Positions 43,629-52,328 of a stretch of DNA of 64,000 nucleotides are shown piece by piece. Position 1 is the first letter of the stretch; each line of letters begins with the position of its first letter. The notes below the pieces were generated by a model. That model saw only the letters and a list, made by a program, of their open reading frames with translations, ran no database searches and was not told the origin of the DNA. Source of the stretch: JADCCX01 sp051649305. GTDB lineage: Bacteria > Pseudomonadota > Alphaproteobacteria > Rhizobiales > Beijerinckiaceae. The stretch covers positions 62,001 to 126,000 of the forward strand of contig JBOFGV010000096.1 in the NCBI GenBank assembly GCA_051649305.1, in the 5' to 3' direction. A program made the position numbers and the translations under genes.

Positions 43629-44836
43629 CCTCTCCAGACCTTTCCAACAAGACCCGCGATTTCAGCATTCACGGCGTCGACGGATTCCAGCGCCCGCTCA
43701 TAGGCGACACGTCCAACCGATCCCTTGTCGAGCTCATAAAGCGATTGATTGGTGAGACCCGCGTTGGCGATGGCCGTTGATTTCCAGGCAGCTGCCTTCA
43801 GCACATCGTCCTTGAAGAGATGGCGCAGCAGCGCGACAACCTGTGTTTCGGGCACATCATGCGGATCGTGGCGCGTCACGATGTAACGCACGAAATCATA
43901 GTCCAGCTTGCCGCCCGCCTCCTCTACAACCTGCATGACATCGGATGTCATCATGAGGAACTGGCTCATCGAAGCGACATCCACCATTTGCGGATGCACG
44001 GTCACAAGCAGTGATGTTGCCGCGTTCAGCGCACCCATGGTGAGATAGCCAAGCTGTGGCGGGCAATCGATGACCACAACATCGAAGTCCTGTTCGACCT
44101 CGGCGATGGCAGAGCGAATGCGTCTAAAGAAGAGGTCGTGCCCGCGTTGGCCGCGGTCCATCATCGCCCTTGGCGTGTGATGCTCAAACTCCATGAGTTC
44201 AAGATTTCCCGGAACCAAAGATATGCCCTCGAAATAGGTCTTGCGCACAATCTCGCGCATGGGGCGGCGCTGCTCGTCATAGCGGATCGCACCGTAGATC
44301 GTGTCACCGTCGCCGATATCAAACTCCGGCTGATAGCCGAACATGGCAGAGAGCGATGCCTGTGGATCAAGATCCAGCGCCAGCACGCGGTAGCCCTGCA
44401 AGGCAAGATACTGCGCCAGATACAGCGCTGTCGTGGTTTTGGCAGAGCCACCCTTGAAATTGGCAACCGCCAGAACTTGCAGTTTCTCGTTGCTGCGCCG
44501 ACGCGGCAGAAAGCCCAGTGCCTCGCGCGGGCGGGCTGAGGCGAGATAATGCCTGAGCTCCGTCACCTGCCCCGGCGTGTACGACCGACGACCGCCTGAT
44601 CCGACATCGGGTTGCGGGCCAAGGCCATCAATCGACAACTGACGCAGATAGCCATCGGACACGCCTATGATCCTAGCCACCTCGCCAGAGCTGAACGAGC
44701 GGAGCGTCTTCGCTGAGGTTGGCGCAAACAAAGTGGCACGCAAGGAGCGCAGCTGAGCAGAGAGTGCCGCCGCATGATCGCTGATGCGGGAAAGGCTGCT
44801 TGGTGCCAGCGCAGATGGATCAGTCCGTGTTTGCAT
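43625..44836 (-). CDS. repA: Plasmid partitioning ATPase RepA (ParA family)
   Basis: The 403-residue protein has an N-terminal winged-helix region (VARIIGVSDGYLRQLSIDG) and then the deviant Walker A VANFKGGSAKTTTALYLAQY, a DLDPQASLS block and Walker B DVVVIDCPPQLGYLT. RepA drives partition with RepB and also represses repABC by binding near its promoter. A nested palindrome lies 3 bases before the ATG. It is the first gene of the operon. Confidence 0.95.
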   Translation of the reverse strand: MQTRTDPSALAPSSLSRISDHAAALSAQLRSLRATLFAPTSAKTLRSFSSGEVARIIGVSDGYLRQLSIDGLGPQPDVGSGGRRSYTPGQVTELRHYLASARPREALGFLPRRRSNEKLQVLAVANFKGGSAKTTTALYLAQYLALQGYRVLALDLDPQASLSAMFGYQPEFDIGDGDTIYGAIRYDEQRRPMREIVRKTYFEGISLVPGNLELMEFEHHTPRAMMDRGQRGHDLFFRRIRSAIAEVEQDFDVVVIDCPPQLGYLTMGALNAATSLLVTVHPQMVDVASMSQFLMMTSDVMQVVEEAGGKLDYDFVRYIVTRHDPHDVPETQVVALLRHLFKDDVLKAAAWKSTAIANAGLTNQSLYELDKGSVGRVAYERALESVDAVNAEIAGLVGKVWRG

Positions 44837-44838
44837 TG

Positions 44839-44883
44839 TTCCAGACGGTAATTTGCCGTTTAACGGCGTGAAAGCGTCTGGAA
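44839..44883. promoter_or_regulatory. Nested 45-bp palindrome abutting the repA start, probable RepA operator
   Basis: Outer arms TTCCAGACG (44839-44847) and CGTCTGGAA (44875-44883) and inner arms GCCGTT and AACGGC (44855-44867) are all perfect. They share one centre at 44861. The inner arms leave a single-base centre, so the form suits a two-fold protein operator better than an RNA hairpin. It covers the expected transcription start and ribosome site of repA, where RepA autorepression acts in this plasmid family. Confidence 0.72.
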
Positions 44884-44912
44884 ATGTAAGCCCGATTCTG
44901 GCATTTCGACAA
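44884..44912 (-). promoter_or_regulatory. Predicted repABC promoter
   Basis: On the minus strand, TTGTCG (44907-44912) and TTACAT (44884-44889) are separated by 17 bases and lie directly upstream of the nested palindrome. Transcription would begin within the palindrome. Further upstream are two GTTAAC hexamers at 44923-44928 and 44934-44939, one helical turn apart, and then parS. Confidence 0.5.
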
Positions 44913-44953
44913 GGAATTTATCGTTAACAAGGTGTTAACAGCCAAAAGTCTCA

Positions 44954-44969
44954 GTTGTCAGCTGACAAC
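44954..44969. promoter_or_regulatory. parS centromere site upstream of repA
   Basis: A perfect 16-bp palindrome GTTGTCAGCTGACAAC, identical to the copy inside repB, lies 118 bases upstream of the repA start. It is the RepB-binding partition site. The remainder of the 275-base gap between repA and the permease at 45112 holds only the promoter and operator elements listed here. Confidence 0.88.
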
Positions 44970-45111
44970 TTTCGAACGCGCGAACATCGATTCTTGCCGC
45001 CGATATAAACGGCTGTTGACAAGCAGCGCCAGCAACTGGCCTATTCGCATCCATGGTTCCACGCAGCCCACAGTCTACAGAAGCGCAAACGTCCGTCTCC
45101 CGGAGCGCGGG

Positions 45112-45927
45112 ATGAACTGGCGCAGACGTTTGCTTGCCATTGTTGCGCTCGCCGCACTGGCCTTCATTCTTTCCCCCATTGTCTTTGTGGTCTGGCTGTC
45201 GTTCTTTGCGCAGGAAATTCCCTCCTTTCCACCCCAGGGCTACAGCCTGCGCTGGTTTGGTGCGGTGTTCGAGCATCGCCAGTTTGTGCAGGGCTTTATG
45301 ACCAGCCTGCAGGTGGGCCTGCTGGCAACGGCGATTGGATTGGCGCTGGGCGTGCCTGCCGCACTTGTGCTGGCACGTCGCGACGGTCGTATCACAAGGA
45401 ACATCGGCCACATGCTGATGCTCCCGCTTGTGGTGCCCGGAGTCGTGCTGGGAACAGCGCTCTACATCTTTCATGTCGAGGCTGAAATTCTCGCCTACGG
45501 ACAAGGTTACAATCTGGCTGTGATCGGTTCGCTCGGCGGGCTCATTGCAGCCCATGTCCTGATTGTTATACCCTGGACGGTACGTCTGGTGCTGGCGAGC
45601 CTCGCCGGGCTTGATAGGAGCATCGAGGAAGCGGCGCTCAATCTGGGTGCGACGCCCTGGACAAGCTTTCGCCGCGTGACATTGCCCATGATCCGGCCTG
45701 GTATTGTGGCCGCTGCCCTCTTTGGTTTCGTGATGTCTTTCGGCAATCTTGAAATGAGTCTGTTTCTGGTGGGGCCAGGGCGCACAACGCTGCCCATCGC
45801 CATTTTGCAATATCTTGAATGGAAGCTTGATCCGACGATCGCGGCGGTGTCTGTGTATCAGATGATCATCATTGCAGCGGCATTGCTCATCACGGATCGT
45901 TTCGTGCGTCTGGCAAGGGTGGTGTAG
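45112..45927 (+). CDS. Spermidine/putrescine-type ABC permease (PotC-like)
   Basis: Start at ATG 45112 (GGAG upstream) gives 271 residues, beginning MNWRRRLLAIVALAALAFIL. It has about six membrane segments and the EAA loop EEAALNLGATPWTSFRRVTL typical of the PotB/PotC family. An earlier frame start would read through parS and the repA promoter and is not used. It is the first gene of a plus-strand importer operon that begins right beside the replication region. Confidence 0.88.
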   Translation: MNWRRRLLAIVALAALAFILSPIVFVVWLSFFAQEIPSFPPQGYSLRWFGAVFEHRQFVQGFMTSLQVGLLATAIGLALGVPAALVLARRDGRITRNIGHMLMLPLVVPGVVLGTALYIFHVEAEILAYGQGYNLAVIGSLGGLIAAHVLIVIPWTVRLVLASLAGLDRSIEEAALNLGATPWTSFRRVTLPMIRPGIVAAALFGFVMSFGNLEMSLFLVGPGRTTLPIAILQYLEWKLDPTIAAVSVYQMIIIAAALLITDRFVRLARVV

Positions 45928-45929
45928 TT

Positions 45930-47033
45930 ATGGCGCAGGTGCAGTTCCATTCGGTCTCCAAGCGCTACGGTGAGTCAACCGCCGTTGACGACATCACACT
46001 GGATATCACGCAAGGCGCTTTCACTGTGCTGCTCGGACCATCAGGCTGCGGCAAGACCACGACACTGCGTATGCTGGCAGGCTTTGTGCAGCCCACATCA
46101 GGGCGCATCGAGATTGGCGGGCGCGACGTGACGCAGACCCCGCCATGGCTGCGCAACACTGGATTGGTGTTCCAGTCCTATGCGCTGTTTCCCCACATGA
46201 CTGTTGCAGAGAATGTCGCCTTTGGTCTCGATATGCGGAAACTGCCAAAAGCAGACAGTGCAGCCCGCGTGCGCGAGGTGCTGGATATGGTGCGCATGGG
46301 CCAATATGCCGACCGCCTGCCCCGCGCGCTTTCCGGTGGCCAGCAGCAGCGTGTCGCTCTGGCCCGCGCGCTGGCTGTGCGGCCGGATGTGCTGCTGCTC
46401 GATGAGCCGCTCTCCAACCTTGATGCCAAGTTGCGTGCCGAGGTGCGCGTTGAAATCCGTGAATTGCAGCAGCGTCTGGGCCTGACGACCGTGATGGTGA
46501 CGCATGATCAGGAAGAGGCGCTGACCATGGCGGACCAGTTGGTGGTGATGGCGGAAGGACGCATTCGCCAGACCGGCAACCAGTATGATCTTTACGAGCG
46601 ACCGGCTGATCGTTTCGTGGCAGACTTTGTCGGGCGGTCAAACTTTCTGGAAGGCGAGATTTTGCCCGATGGAAGCTTTGTCTCAAAGGGTGGCCTGCGC
46701 CTGGCTTTGGGTCAGCGCCGGTTTGAACCGGGACACGCAACATTTGCGCTTCGCCCGGAGCAATTGACCGTTGGTTCTGCAATAAAACAAGCCACTGCAA
46801 AAAAACTTGCGTCCGGCAAATTGCCTGCGCACAATTTGCTCAACGGACAAGTGACAGTCACATCCTATCTGGGCGCTGGCATCGATATTCATGTCATGCT
46901 GCCCGGTGGTGAACGAATGATCATGGCGATGGCCAACCGCGACGGACTCGCGGCACCAAAGCCGGGTGATACCCTTGCAATCAGCTGGCCGGAGGAGGGC
47001 GGGTTGATCTTTCAGGGTGACAGACGCCGTTGA
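45930..47033 (+). CDS. Spermidine/putrescine-type ABC ATPase (PotA-like)
   Basis: The 367-residue ATPase has Walker A GPSGCGKTTT, signature LSGGQQQRVALARAL, Walker B LLLDEPLSNLD and a C-terminal TOBE domain. It starts 2 bases after the permease stop. The family energises import of polyamines, iron or related cationic compounds; the binding protein and second permease follow. Confidence 0.9.
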   Translation: MAQVQFHSVSKRYGESTAVDDITLDITQGAFTVLLGPSGCGKTTTLRMLAGFVQPTSGRIEIGGRDVTQTPPWLRNTGLVFQSYALFPHMTVAENVAFGLDMRKLPKADSAARVREVLDMVRMGQYADRLPRALSGGQQQRVALARALAVRPDVLLLDEPLSNLDAKLRAEVRVEIRELQQRLGLTTVMVTHDQEEALTMADQLVVMAEGRIRQTGNQYDLYERPADRFVADFVGRSNFLEGEILPDGSFVSKGGLRLALGQRRFEPGHATFALRPEQLTVGSAIKQATAKKLASGKLPAHNLLNGQVTVTSYLGAGIDIHVMLPGGERMIMAMANRDGLAAPKPGDTLAISWPEEGGLIFQGDRRR

Positions 47034-47055
47034 CGGCAACAGGGAGAACGGAACC

Positions 47056-48105
47056 ATGGACGACATCAAAGATATGAACCGACGCGTGCTGCTGGCAGGT
47101 GCTGCAGCAATGGCGGGAGCCAGCGCATTGCCAGCTGGCGTGGCGGCGCAGGAAAACAAGCGCATCGTGATCGGCACATGGGGAGGGGACTATGCCCGCC
47201 TTCTCGCCAAGCACATAGAAACACCGCTGCTGCAAACCAAGGGTTTTGAACTGGTGCAGGATCAGGCATCCGATGCACCAAGGCGTGCCAAGTTGATTGC
47301 CGAAAAGCGTCTGCCACGCGGCACCAGCGATGTGCAGGCGCTGTCTGCGGTCAATGTGGCTGAAATGGTGGCGCAGGAAACACTGGAGAAACTGGACTAC
47401 AGCAAGATCCCAAACGCGGCCAACCTGCTGCCTGTGCTGAAGTCTGATTACTCGATCCCGCATATCTATTCGGGTCTGGTCATCCTTTATAACCCCAAGG
47501 TCATTGCCAAGGCTCCCACAAGCTTTGCCGATCTGTTTGATCCCGCCAACAAGGGCAAGGTCGGTGTCATTGATATCCAGTATATCTACACCATGCTTGC
47601 GGCGTCTCTTGCAGCGGGCGGAACCGTGTCCAACTTTGATCCGGGCAAGCCAAAGCTGATGGAACTCAAAGCCAACGGCGTGAAGGTTTATCCCACCAAC
47701 GAGGCACTGGCGCAGGCTCTGAAGACAGAAGAAGTCGGCATGTGCATCATGTGGAAAGCCCGCGCCGTGCAATGGCAGAACGCCGGCATTCCGGTGCAGG
47801 CGGTTGCGCCGAAGGAAGGCGTGCTGCTGTTTGTTTCGGAGTTCGCCATTCCGCGCAATGCCCAGAACAAAGCAGGTGCCTATGCCTATCTCAACGCGGC
47901 GCTTGATCCTGCACCGCAATCCGGTTTCGCCGTGGACTTCGGCTACAACGCCACGGTCAGCAACGCGACTGTTGCCCCTGATCTTGATGCCCGCATCGGC
48001 TTCACAGCCGATGAGCGCAAGCGCCTGCTGAACCCCGACAACGCCTACATCACCAAGAACGACGCTGCCCTGAAGGAATGGTGGGACAAGTCGTTCAAGG
48101 GGTAG
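47056..48105 (+). CDS. Extracellular solute-binding protein of PotD/PotF type
   Basis: The start at 47056 (AGGGAGAACGG upstream) gives 349 residues with a twin-arginine-like signal (MNRRVLLAGAAAMAGASALP). The mature part begins NKRIVIGTWGGDYARLL and has YSGLVILYNPKVIAKAPTSF, as in the spermidine/putrescine receptor family. No residues fix the ligand. A palindromic repeat lies between it and the second permease gene. Confidence 0.88.
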   Translation: MDDIKDMNRRVLLAGAAAMAGASALPAGVAAQENKRIVIGTWGGDYARLLAKHIETPLLQTKGFELVQDQASDAPRRAKLIAEKRLPRGTSDVQALSAVNVAEMVAQETLEKLDYSKIPNAANLLPVLKSDYSIPHIYSGLVILYNPKVIAKAPTSFADLFDPANKGKVGVIDIQYIYTMLAASLAAGGTVSNFDPGKPKLMELKANGVKVYPTNEALAQALKTEEVGMCIMWKARAVQWQNAGIPVQAVAPKEGVLLFVSEFAIPRNAQNKAGAYAYLNAALDPAPQSGFAVDFGYNATVSNATVAPDLDARIGFTADERKRLLNPDNAYITKNDAALKEWWDKSFKG

Positions 48106-48142
48106 TTTGCTGTGATGGATCTGGTGACTTGCACAGGCATTG

Positions 48143-48254
48143 TGCGTCCTTCGAGGCTTTCGCTATCGCGAAAGCACCTCAGGATGAGAAGGCATGTGCA
48201 AGGCACTGATTTCCTCATCCTGAGGAGCCGCGAAGCGGCGTCTCGAAGGACGCA
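48143..48254. repeat. Dispersed palindromic repeat within the Pot-like operon
   Basis: Outer arms TGCGTCCTTCGAG (from 48143) and CTCGAAGGACGCA (to 48254) are perfect inverted repeats around smaller ones such as CTTTCGC/GCGAAAG and the CTCATCCTGAGGA and GCCGCGAAGCGGC units. This sequence type is a common dispersed repeat in Hyphomicrobiales genomes (general knowledge). It fills most of the 182-base gap between the binding protein and second permease and would form a long hairpin in the mRNA. Confidence 0.75.
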
Positions 48255-48287
48255 GTCTGGTCGTGCAACATCACGGAACCAGATCCC

Positions 48288-49139
48288 ATGACCACCAAAG
48301 AAAATCCTTCGCTGGCTAATGTTCTGATCGGCCCGGCCACCGCCTTCGTCATTCTGATGATGGCGGTGCCATTGCTGATCCTGTTCCGTTACAGCCTCAA
48401 CGCCTTTGCGCCGGGCAAGGGCATGGTGGAGGCTGTGACAGCCGCGAACTACATCAAGTTTTTTTCAGACCCGTTTTATCTCAATGTCCTGTGGCGGACA
48501 GTACGCGTTGCGCTTGTGTCAACCGTGATGTGCCTGCTCATGGGCTTCCCGCTGGCCTATTGGCTGGCGCGCATGCAGTCTGGCTGGAAGAACATGCTGA
48601 TCATCCTGATCGTGCTGCCGCTGTTTGTCGGCAATGCGGTGCGGGCGGCGGGCTGGATGGCGATGTTTGGCAACAAGGGCTTTGTCAACGCCACGTTGAT
48701 GTCACTTGGCATCACCAGTGAACCCCTGACAATCATGTACACCGAGTTCGCCGTCATCGTCGGCATCACAGCCGTGAACATGCCCTTCATGGTGTTGACC
48801 CTGCAAACCGTGATCGAGAGCATTCCGCGCCAGACAGAGGAAGCAGCACTCAACCTTGGCGCCTCGCCATGGCACGCCTTCTGGCGCGTTGTCTGGCCGC
48901 TGGCGCTGCCCGGTGTTGCGGCTGGTGTGATCCTCACCTTCATTCTGGCCATGAACGCCTATGCCACGCCCGTGCTGCTGGGCGGCCCGCGATTCCAGAC
49001 CATGGGGCCATTGGTCTATGGCCAGTTTGTGCAGCAGAATAACTGGCCCTTTGGCGCGGCCATTTCCTTCATCCTGATGGCATCCACCATCGTGCTGACG
49101 GTTGCCGCCAACCGCATGACCCGCCCGCGTTACACCTGA
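48288..49139 (+). CDS. Spermidine/putrescine-type ABC permease (PotB-like)
   Basis: The 283-residue protein has six hydrophobic segments and the EAA loop EEAALNLGASPWHAFWRVVW. It pairs with the PotC-like permease at 45112 although it lies after the binding-protein gene, separated by the palindromic repeat. The amidohydrolase gene follows 24 bases on and is probably cotranscribed. Confidence 0.88.
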   Translation: MTTKENPSLANVLIGPATAFVILMMAVPLLILFRYSLNAFAPGKGMVEAVTAANYIKFFSDPFYLNVLWRTVRVALVSTVMCLLMGFPLAYWLARMQSGWKNMLIILIVLPLFVGNAVRAAGWMAMFGNKGFVNATLMSLGITSEPLTIMYTEFAVIVGITAVNMPFMVLTLQTVIESIPRQTEEAALNLGASPWHAFWRVVWPLALPGVAAGVILTFILAMNAYATPVLLGGPRFQTMGPLVYGQFVQQNNWPFGAAISFILMASTIVLTVAANRMTRPRYT

Positions 49140-49163
49140 TCCAGTCCACCCAAGGAGCCACCG

Positions 49164-50417
49164 ATGGCCACTCGCAAAGCAAAGCCCATCCTCTTCACCA
49201 ATGCCAGCATTGTGGATGGCACATCGGACCGCGCCAAAGAGGGCATGCATGTGCTGGTGGAAGGCGATGTGATCCGCGAGGTGTCTGCCAAAGCCATCAG
49301 CAGCGCTTCCGCCCGCGTGATCGACCTCAAGGGCAAGACGCTGATGCCGGGCCTGATCGATTGCCATGTGCATGTGATCGCCGCGATGACCAACCTGGCG
49401 CAGAATGCCATGCTGCCGGACAGTCTGATGGCACACAAGGCAGCGCGCATCATGAACGGCATGCTGATGCGCGGCTTCACCACGGTGCGTGATGTGGCGG
49501 GTGCTGACATCGGGTTGAAGATGGCGCAGGCCGAAGGCTACATCACCGGCTCACGGCTCGTCATATGCGGCAAGGCGCTCTCGCAGACCAATGGCCATTC
49601 TGACTTGCGCGGGCGCTTCGATGATCGCCCGACTGCCTGGCTGGAGCGGCGTCTGGGGATGCTGGGGCGGATTGCGGACGGTGTTGATGCCTGCCGCCGT
49701 GCGGCGCGCGAGGAGATCAAAGCCGGGGCGGAGTTCATCAAGATCATGGCCAACGGCGGCGTGGCATCCCCCACCGACCCCATCGCTTTCCTGCAATATT
49801 CCCGCGAGGAAATCACCGCCATTGTGGAAGAGGCGGCGCATGCCAAGACCTATGTCTCAGCCCATCTCTACACCGATGAGGCAATCAAGCGGGCGGTGGA
49901 ATGCGGCGTGATGTCGGTGGAACATGCCAACCTCATTGAGCCTGCCACGGCTGAATTGATGCACCAGAAGGGCGCCTTCGCTGTGCCAACCGTCATCGTC
50001 TATGATGCGCTCGCCAACGAAGGCGCAAGCCTTGGCCTGCCGCCGGATTCTGTCGCCAAGATCGAGACCGTCCGCAAGGGTGGCATGCGCTCATTGGAAA
50101 TTCTTTCCAAAGCGAAGGTCATGATGGGCTACGGCTCGGATCTGATTGGCATGTCCATGCACCGCCATCAGTCGGAAGAGTTCCTGGTCCGCAACCGCGT
50201 GTTGCCAGCCCATACGGTCATCAGCCATGCCACGGTCAATGCCGCAAAAATCTGCCAGATGGAAGGCAAGATTGGCACGATTGCAGCGGGCGCTTTTGCC
50301 GACATGATTGTGGTCGATGGCAATCCGCTGAAAGACCTCAGCCTGCTGACAGGGCAGGGGAAGCACATGCCGATGATCATGCAGTCTGGCGCAATGATCA
50401 AGAACCAGCTGCGGTAG
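49164..50417 (+). CDS. Metal-dependent amidohydrolase (imidazolonepropionase/prolidase-like)
   Basis: The 417-residue enzyme has the amidohydrolase-superfamily set: HxH in GLIDCHVHVI, the carboxylatable Lys in FIKIMANGGV, His in SAHLYTDEA, His in SVEHANLIE and Asp in MGYGSDLIGM, with a C-terminal composite-domain turn (GTIAAGAFADMIVVDGNPLK). Close families hydrolyse N-acyl amino acids, Xaa-Pro peptides or imidazolone rings in the cytoplasm. It probably acts on the compound imported by the Pot-like system upstream. It ends 6 bases from the convergent deacetylase gene. Confidence 0.88.
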   Translation: MATRKAKPILFTNASIVDGTSDRAKEGMHVLVEGDVIREVSAKAISSASARVIDLKGKTLMPGLIDCHVHVIAAMTNLAQNAMLPDSLMAHKAARIMNGMLMRGFTTVRDVAGADIGLKMAQAEGYITGSRLVICGKALSQTNGHSDLRGRFDDRPTAWLERRLGMLGRIADGVDACRRAAREEIKAGAEFIKIMANGGVASPTDPIAFLQYSREEITAIVEEAAHAKTYVSAHLYTDEAIKRAVECGVMSVEHANLIEPATAELMHQKGAFAVPTVIVYDALANEGASLGLPPDSVAKIETVRKGGMRSLEILSKAKVMMGYGSDLIGMSMHRHQSEEFLVRNRVLPAHTVISHATVNAAKICQMEGKIGTIAAGAFADMIVVDGNPLKDLSLLTGQGKHMPMIMQSGAMIKNQLR

Positions 50418-50423
50418 GGGCTG

Positions 50424-51329
50424 CTACACCAAGCCTTTGCGCACATGCTGCGCCACATCGGCATGGCGGGCAAACCAGACATCCGGTTTTGAGCGCATGT
50501 GGGAGATAAGCTCTTCCAGAATGAACATGCGCGAGCGATAGCCGATGACGTGGGGATGCATGGTCAGCAGGAACAGACCACCCTCGGCATAGGCGCGGTC
50601 AAACTCACGGCGGAAGATATCGAGCACGGCTTCCGGCGGCGTATAGGGGCGCAGCGCCTGAAAGCGGTTCATGTTGAAGTAAACCGCATCATCCCTGATC
50701 CACTCAACCGGCAGCTCGACAATACCAGTCGGCTCACCATTCTGCATCAACTCATAGGGGTCATCATCCGCCATCAGGGATGAATCATAAAGCAGCCCCA
50801 TGTCGCGCTGGATTGTCAGGGTGGCAGGTGAAAAATCCCATGACGGTGTGCGCATGCCCACGGGCCGCACGCCGGTGATCTGCTCCAGCGTTTCTGATGC
50901 GCGCATGTGCAGATCCCGCTCGGTTGCTTCGGGCAGCACCGAATTCAATTCGTGGATCCAGCCGTGCAGGCCAATTTCGTGACCCTCAGCGATCACGCGG
51001 CGCTGCTCATCCGGGTAAAGCATGGCAGCGACAGCCGGCACGAAGAAGGTGGCCGGAATGCTGGCCTTGCGCAGCGTTTCCAGAATGCGCGGCACACCAA
51101 CACGGTTGCCGTATTGCCCCCATGACATGCGGCCAATGGAGCGGCCACCATCGCGCAACTCGTTGGTGTCGTGATCACTGTCAAACGAAAGCGCCACAGC
51201 ACAGCGCGCGCCGTTGGGCCAGCTTGCAGGCTTGAGACTGCGGCCCGCCCGCACCTGATCCACCCGCCTGCGCCATTCGACTTCCGGCCAGAGCCAAGGC
51301 TTGTTGTCATCAAATGTATTACTGGCCAT
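50424..51329 (-). CDS. Polysaccharide-deacetylase-fold hydrolase of the PuuE/HpPgdA clade
   Basis: The 301-residue protein has NodB-fold motifs in the variant form ALSFDSDHDT for the metal Asp residues and HGWIHE for the His pair, plus MRTPSWDFSP. The HGxxHE form is typical of the PuuE allantoinase/HpPgdA clade, many of whose members open cyclic imides or amides rather than deacetylate sugars. No signal peptide is seen, so it is cytoplasmic. It is the last gene of the marR-creatininase-dpp operon, 3 bases after dppF. Confidence 0.85.
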   Translation of the reverse strand: MASNTFDDNKPWLWPEVEWRRRVDQVRAGRSLKPASWPNGARCAVALSFDSDHDTNELRDGGRSIGRMSWGQYGNRVGVPRILETLRKASIPATFFVPAVAAMLYPDEQRRVIAEGHEIGLHGWIHELNSVLPEATERDLHMRASETLEQITGVRPVGMRTPSWDFSPATLTIQRDMGLLYDSSLMADDDPYELMQNGEPTGIVELPVEWIRDDAVYFNMNRFQALRPYTPPEAVLDIFRREFDRAYAEGGLFLLTMHPHVIGYRSRMFILEELISHMRSKPDVWFARHADVAQHVRKGLV

Positions 51330-51332
51330 GCT

Positions 51333-52328
51333 TCAGGCCTCCAGTGGAAAGTGGCAGGCCGTGCTATGCGCTCCACCTGTTTCAACAAGGGCAGGCCGAT
51401 CAGTTTTACACCGCGCCTGCGCAAAGGCACAACGCTGGTGAAAGGCGCAGCCCGGCGGCGGGTTGAGCGGGGAGGGGAGTTCTCCCCTGATCGGCACAAC
51501 GTCCTCAACCGGCGAACCATCAGCTGCAAGACGCGGTGCTGAATCCAGCAGTGCGCGCGTATAGGGATGGCGCGGGTTGGCGAATATGTCAGCGGTTGTC
51601 CCAAGCTCAACAATGCGGCCGAGATACATGATCGCCACACGGTCGCTGACATGGCGAACCACGCTGAGATCATGGCTGATAAACAGCATGGTCAGGTTCA
51701 ACTCGCGGCGCAGTTTCAAAAAGAGATTGATGATCTGCGCCTGAATGGAAACGTCAAGCGAGGCGACCGGCTCATCACAAACCAATGCTTCCGGCCGCAT
51801 GGCGAGCGCACGGGCAATGGCCACACGCTGGCGCTGGCCTCCGGAAAACTGATGCGGAAAACGCTCGGCCGCAGCAGCGTCCAATCCCACCGCTTCAAGC
51901 CAGCGCGCCACATCCTGTTGCGCTTCAGCCCGCGTGATCAAGCCATGGGCAACTGGGCCTTCGCTGATCGTATCTCCCACCCGCATGCGCGGATTGAGCG
52001 AGGCGAAGGGGTCCTGAAACACCATCTGGATGCGGGTCATACGCTTGCGACCATTGACCATGACAGGATTGCCACCGACAGAAGCTGAACCTGCTCCTTG
52101 CGGCAGGATGCCCGCAGCGATGCGCCCAAGGGTGGACTTGCCGCAGCCGGACTCGCCCACCAACCCAAGTGTTTCGCCCTTGGCAATGGAAAGCGAAACA
52201 CCTTCCACCGCATGCACCACGGTGGCCGTCGCTTTCTGGCCCGTGAGGCGTTTGGCCAGCCGTTCAGTCAGAGGGGGCGTCGAGACAAAGCGGCGCGTGA
52301 TATCGGACAGGGTGATAAAGCCACTCAT
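51333..52328 (-). CDS. Dipeptide/oligopeptide ABC ATPase (DppF/OppF-like)
   Basis: The 331-residue protein has Walker A GESGCGKST, signature FSGGQRQRVAIARAL and Walker B ALVCDEPVASLD, and the C-terminal cysteine-containing oligopeptide-ABC tail PPGCAFHQRCAFAQARC. It works as a heterodimer with the DppD-like ATPase whose gene overlaps by four bases. Substrate class is peptide-like or another small amide; the linked enzymes favour the latter. Confidence 0.9.
   Translation of the reverse strand: MSGFITLSDITRRFVSTPPLTERLAKRLTGQKATATVVHAVEGVSLSIAKGETLGLVGESGCGKSTLGRIAAGILPQGAGSASVGGNPVMVNGRKRMTRIQMVFQDPFASLNPRMRVGDTISEGPVAHGLITRAEAQQDVARWLEAVGLDAAAAERFPHQFSGGQRQRVAIARALAMRPEALVCDEPVASLDVSIQAQIINLFLKLRRELNLTMLFISHDLSVVRHVSDRVAIMYLGRIVELGTTADIFANPRHPYTRALLDSAPRLAADGSPVEDVVPIRGELPSPLNPPPGCAFHQRCAFAQARCKTDRPALVETGGAHSTACHFPLEA

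Noticed and set aside
48143..48254. Simple intrinsic terminator
   Set aside because: The hairpin is long and compound with no T-run after it; it is better described as a dispersed repeat.
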